Shown: positions 43,017-45,213 of the stretch, one piece after another | Position numbering within the stretch: position 1 is the stretch's first letter | Layout: every line of letters begins with the position of its first letter | NCBI GenBank assembly: GCA_902621675.1 | Contig: CACNMX010000009.1 | Span: 1-45,213 of the forward strand | Direction: 5' to 3' | DNA: 45,213 nt | Origin: an uncultured Prochlorococcus sp. | GTDB taxonomy: Bacteria > Cyanobacteriota > Cyanobacteriia > PCC-6307 > Cyanobiaceae | Program-made: the position numbers and the translations under genes | The notes under the pieces: model-generated | What the model was told of the DNA's origin: nothing | Seen by the model: the letters and a program-made list of their open reading frames with translations, nothing else | Database searches by the model: none

Positions 43017-43800
43017 TCTACCCCTTGATCAAAGAAATATAATTATTACTCGATCAAAAGAAGGGATATTGGATATAAAAAAGATATTCATAAGCAAAGG
43101 CGCTAATGTATTTGATTTACCTGCATTAAGCATTGCTGATCCTGATGATTTGGATCCTCTTGATGAAGCATTAAATCAAATAAATGATTTTCATTGGATT
43201 ATTTTTTCCAGTAGTAATGGGATCAAATTTGTGGATAAAAGACTTAAATACTTTAATAGTTCATTAAAAGAATGTTCTAAAAAAACAAAAATCGCCGTAG
43301 TCGGAGAAAAAACCTCAAGAACTCTAGATGATTTTGGGATTAAGGCTGATTTCATACCTCCAGAATTTGTTGCTGAAAGTTTAATTGATAATTTCCCAGT
43401 ATCTGGTTATGGACTTCGAGTTTTTGTACCAAGAGTTCAAACAGGTGGGAGGGATTTAATAGCAGATCAATTTAGAAAGGCTGGTTCTCGTGTATTTGAG
43501 GTTGCTGCATATGAAACTAGATGTCCTGACTCAATACCGGGAGAAACAATTGATATTATTTCTAATCGAAAAGTCGATGCAATTATGTTCTCAAGCGGTA
43601 AAACCGTAGTAAATGCTGCTTTTTTACTAGAAAAAAACCTTGGTAAACAATGGTTAGAATATTTTGATCAAATTAAGTTATTAACTATTGGACCTCAGAC
43701 AACAAAAATATGTAACAAGATTTTTGGAAGAGTTGATTGTCAGGCACAAAAATATACTTTTGAAGGACTACTAGATGTAGCAATTAATATTTTTAATTAG
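43003..43800 (+). CDS. hemD: Uroporphyrinogen-III synthase
   Basis: It closes and inverts ring D of the tetrapyrrole, a step needed for heme and chlorophyll. The protein has RNIIITRSKEG at the start, IFSSSNGIKFV, RVFVPRVQTGGRDLIA and DAIMFSSGKTVVNA, all typical of HemD. I choose ATG 43003 (MPKVDL), giving 265 aa and a GAGG about 6 nt upstream, over ATG 42988 (MLRKR). It overlaps the end of rbfA by 14 nt. The 3' end overlaps the convergent SRPBCC gene by 8 nt. Confidence 0.93.
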   Translation: MPKVDLPLDQRNIIITRSKEGILDIKKIFISKGANVFDLPALSIADPDDLDPLDEALNQINDFHWIIFSSSNGIKFVDKRLKYFNSSLKECSKKTKIAVVGEKTSRTLDDFGIKADFIPPEFVAESLIDNFPVSGYGLRVFVPRVQTGGRDLIADQFRKAGSRVFEVAAYETRCPDSIPGETIDIISNRKVDAIMFSSGKTVVNAAFLLEKNLGKQWLEYFDQIKLLTIGPQTTKICNKIFGRVDCQAQKYTFEGLLDVAINIFN

Positions 43801-44263
43801 AAAAATTTTTTGTATAGTTCTTTTCAACTAAATCTTTGAACCTATCAATATTGGCCTGCAATTCGTTTGTAACCATTTTTCCTAAAATATTTTCTTCCAT
43901 AAACCGAGCAATCATTTTTGGTAGTTCATAAGTTATCGCTAAATTTACCGTTGTGATTTGATCAGTTTTACTTTCGAAAACTACTGATCCTTCAGTTGGT
44001 AAACCTCCTATTGATTTCCATTTAAGTTTGCTTTTTTCAACCCTTTCTGTAATTTGAGCTTTCCATTTAAACCTAAAGCCATTAGCAGCTAAAGTCCATT
44101 CTGTTAAATCTGGTAACGTATTAGTTTCTTCGTCAACTGTTTTTACAGATTCAATCCAGCTCATCCAAAGTGACATTGAGTCTAAATCGCTCCATGTGTC
44201 CCATACATTTTCAAGTGGCGCATTAACTACTGTTATTACGTCATGTTTTAGCCAAGTACCCAT
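43793..44263 (-). CDS. SRPBCC (polyketide cyclase/START-like) family protein
   Basis: A 156-aa lipid or hydrophobic ligand-binding fold: VITVVNAPLENVWDTWSDLDSMSLWMSW is the START-like N-terminal pattern and INLAITYELP with a long C-terminal helix follows. No signal peptide. It lies 3 nt after the zeta-carotene desaturase gene on the same strand, so it is co-transcribed and may bind carotenoid intermediates, though that is inference. Its stop overlaps the hemD stop. Confidence 0.88.
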   Translation of the reverse strand: MGTWLKHDVITVVNAPLENVWDTWSDLDSMSLWMSWIESVKTVDEETNTLPDLTEWTLAANGFRFKWKAQITERVEKSKLKWKSIGGLPTEGSVVFESKTDQITTVNLAITYELPKMIARFMEENILGKMVTNELQANIDRFKDLVEKNYTKNFSN

Positions 44264-44266
44264 TAA

Positions 44267-45213
44267 TTAACTTACTGCAAGATTTTTTGCTAATTCGGCT
44301 TTCTTCTCTAAAATTGCGGCGGCAGCTAAATGACCACTCATTGTAGCTCCCTCCATAGAATCTATATAATCTTGTTTTGTATAACTACCAGCCATGAAGA
44401 AATTAGATATAGATGTTTTTTGATCGGGTCTGAAAGGTTCCATACCGGGAGCTTCTCTATAGAGTGATTGTGGAATTTGTACCACGTTACTCCAAAGCAA
44501 TTTAAGGTTTTTTGAGGATGGGAATAGACGACGAACCTCTTTATCAATTTCTTTTGTAATTCTTTCTGTGGATCTTCCCATCCATCTATCGCCAGGAGTT
44601 AAAACACATTGGAGAAGAGATCCCATATCTTTTTTTCTATAGTCTGCTGGACTTGCTAGTGCTAAATCAGCAAAACAACTGAAAGAGGCATCAGCAGAAT
44701 AAAGAAGATTATCTAGTCCAATTGGTTCGTTTCCAGTATTATCTTTTTGTAATTCAGTAACCCAACCGTCATATCTTAATTGGATTGTGGCAACAGCTAC
44801 AGCTCTAAGTTTTTTTAAACCTTCAAATTCTTTAAATTGATACCATTCTTTTGGAATTATTTTTTTTATTCCAGGAACATCACAGGCAGCTAGAAATTTA
44901 TCTGCAAACACTGCCTTAATTCCTTCAGGAGAAGCTATTTTTAATTGATTTACTGAATAAGAGGAAGATTCCTTTTCATAAATGATTTCTTCTACCTTAT
45001 GGTTAAGATGTATTTTTGCTCCTTTGTTTGTGATGTAGTCGACGATAGGTTGCGTTAACCACTTATGTGGGGAACCTTTTAAAAGATTAAGTTTTGAGGC
45101 TTCTGTTTTTGAAGCAAACATCATGAATATAGTTAGCATGCATCTTGCTGAAATATCTTTGCAATTAATAAAACCTAATGCATACGCGATAGGATCCCAC
45201 ATTCTTTCTAAAC
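44267..45213 (-). CDS. crtQ: Zeta-carotene desaturase, C-terminal part (5' end outside the window)
   Basis: A flavoprotein that converts zeta-carotene to lycopene in carotenoid synthesis. The frame stays open to 45213, so the N-terminal FAD loop is outside the window; 315 codons are visible. MWDPIAYALGFINC, ARCMLTIFMMFASKTEAS, LLKGSP and the C-terminal FFMAGSYTKQDYIDSMEGATMSG (FAD-binding end) are strongly diagnostic of plant-type ZDS. Typical cyanobacterial length is about 480 aa, so about one third is missing. The SRPBCC gene follows by 3 nt. Confidence 0.95.
   Translation of the reverse strand, partial: LERMWDPIAYALGFINCKDISARCMLTIFMMFASKTEASKLNLLKGSPHKWLTQPIVDYITNKGAKIHLNHKVEEIIYEKESSSYSVNQLKIASPEGIKAVFADKFLAACDVPGIKKIIPKEWYQFKEFEGLKKLRAVAVATIQLRYDGWVTELQKDNTGNEPIGLDNLLYSADASFSCFADLALASPADYRKKDMGSLLQCVLTPGDRWMGRSTERITKEIDKEVRRLFPSSKNLKLLWSNVVQIPQSLYREAPGMEPFRPDQKTSISNFFMAGSYTKQDYIDSMEGATMSGHLAAAAILEKKAELAKNLAVS

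Noticed and set aside
1-45213. tRNA, rRNA, CRISPR, IS or prophage genes
   Set aside because: I looked for cloverleaf ends, direct repeats with spacers, transposase motifs and integrase-like genes and saw none.

Overview
The window is a gene-dense, very AT-rich stretch of a cyanobacterial chromosome. It most resembles a streamlined high-light-adapted Prochlorococcus. The organism call is inference, resting on the roughly 30% GC look, short intergenic gaps, a high-light-inducible protein gene, zeta-carotene desaturase, Ycf33, CRR7 and a probable PetL, and on gene neighbourhoods I associate with marine picocyanobacteria. I see no tRNA, rRNA, IS element, prophage or CRISPR array. Almost everything looks like core genome.

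Layout: (1) 1-1854, minus strand: the N-terminal part of an SbmA-like ABC transporter, a small hypothetical, a HIT protein and peptide deformylase. (2) 1936-9031: an S9 peptidase converges on the complete sufB-C-D-S Fe-S assembly operon (minus strand, 8582 to 3858). A small unknown gene, not a recognisable sufR, sits divergently upstream. (3) 9301-15383: DUF4912 protein, a 56-aa membrane peptide, phosphoglucomutase, RarA, a Sfp-type phosphopantetheinyl transferase, a Bcp peroxiredoxin and type III pantothenate kinase. The transferase and the kinase both serve CoA/ACP metabolism. (4) 15399-21399: PAPS reductase divergent from a transport/redox run of NDH-2, an SLC13/DASS anion transporter with two RCK_C domains, and a KtrB/KtrA-type cation uptake pair. 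(5) 21406-26720: an island of small genes, namely a ribbon-helix-helix regulator, a 112-aa unknown, a Nif11-like leader-type protein, a 58-aa membrane peptide, a twin CX3C peptide, a DUF2973-like protein and an Hli protein, interspersed with ABC-F and HtrA. (6) 26725-36820: zinc-ribbon membrane protein, YihY/BrkB, IMPase, TolC, DUF512 radical-SAM protein, DUF3120, NadB, VKOR-thioredoxin fusion, RimO and a probable PetL. (7) 36885-45213: DUF4346, FemAB-like protein, RibD_C reductase with a tandem-domain PTPS/QueD-like protein, AroK, CRR7, a DUF6816-like exported protein, GST, Ycf33, RbfA, HemD, an SRPBCC protein and zeta-carotene desaturase (5' end of the gene outside the window).

The most notable architecture is extreme compaction. 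Four convergent gene pairs share stop codons inside a 4-nt TTAA or CTAA, and others overlap by 8-23 nt. Two divergent pairs have start codons that touch or overlap (14228-14232 and 40937-40943), which forces promoters into the neighbouring coding sequence. The best candidates for under-described biology are the tandem PTPS with one domain missing its catalytic His, beside a RibD_C reductase; the Nif11-like protein that ends right after a GG; and the twin CX3C micro-protein.
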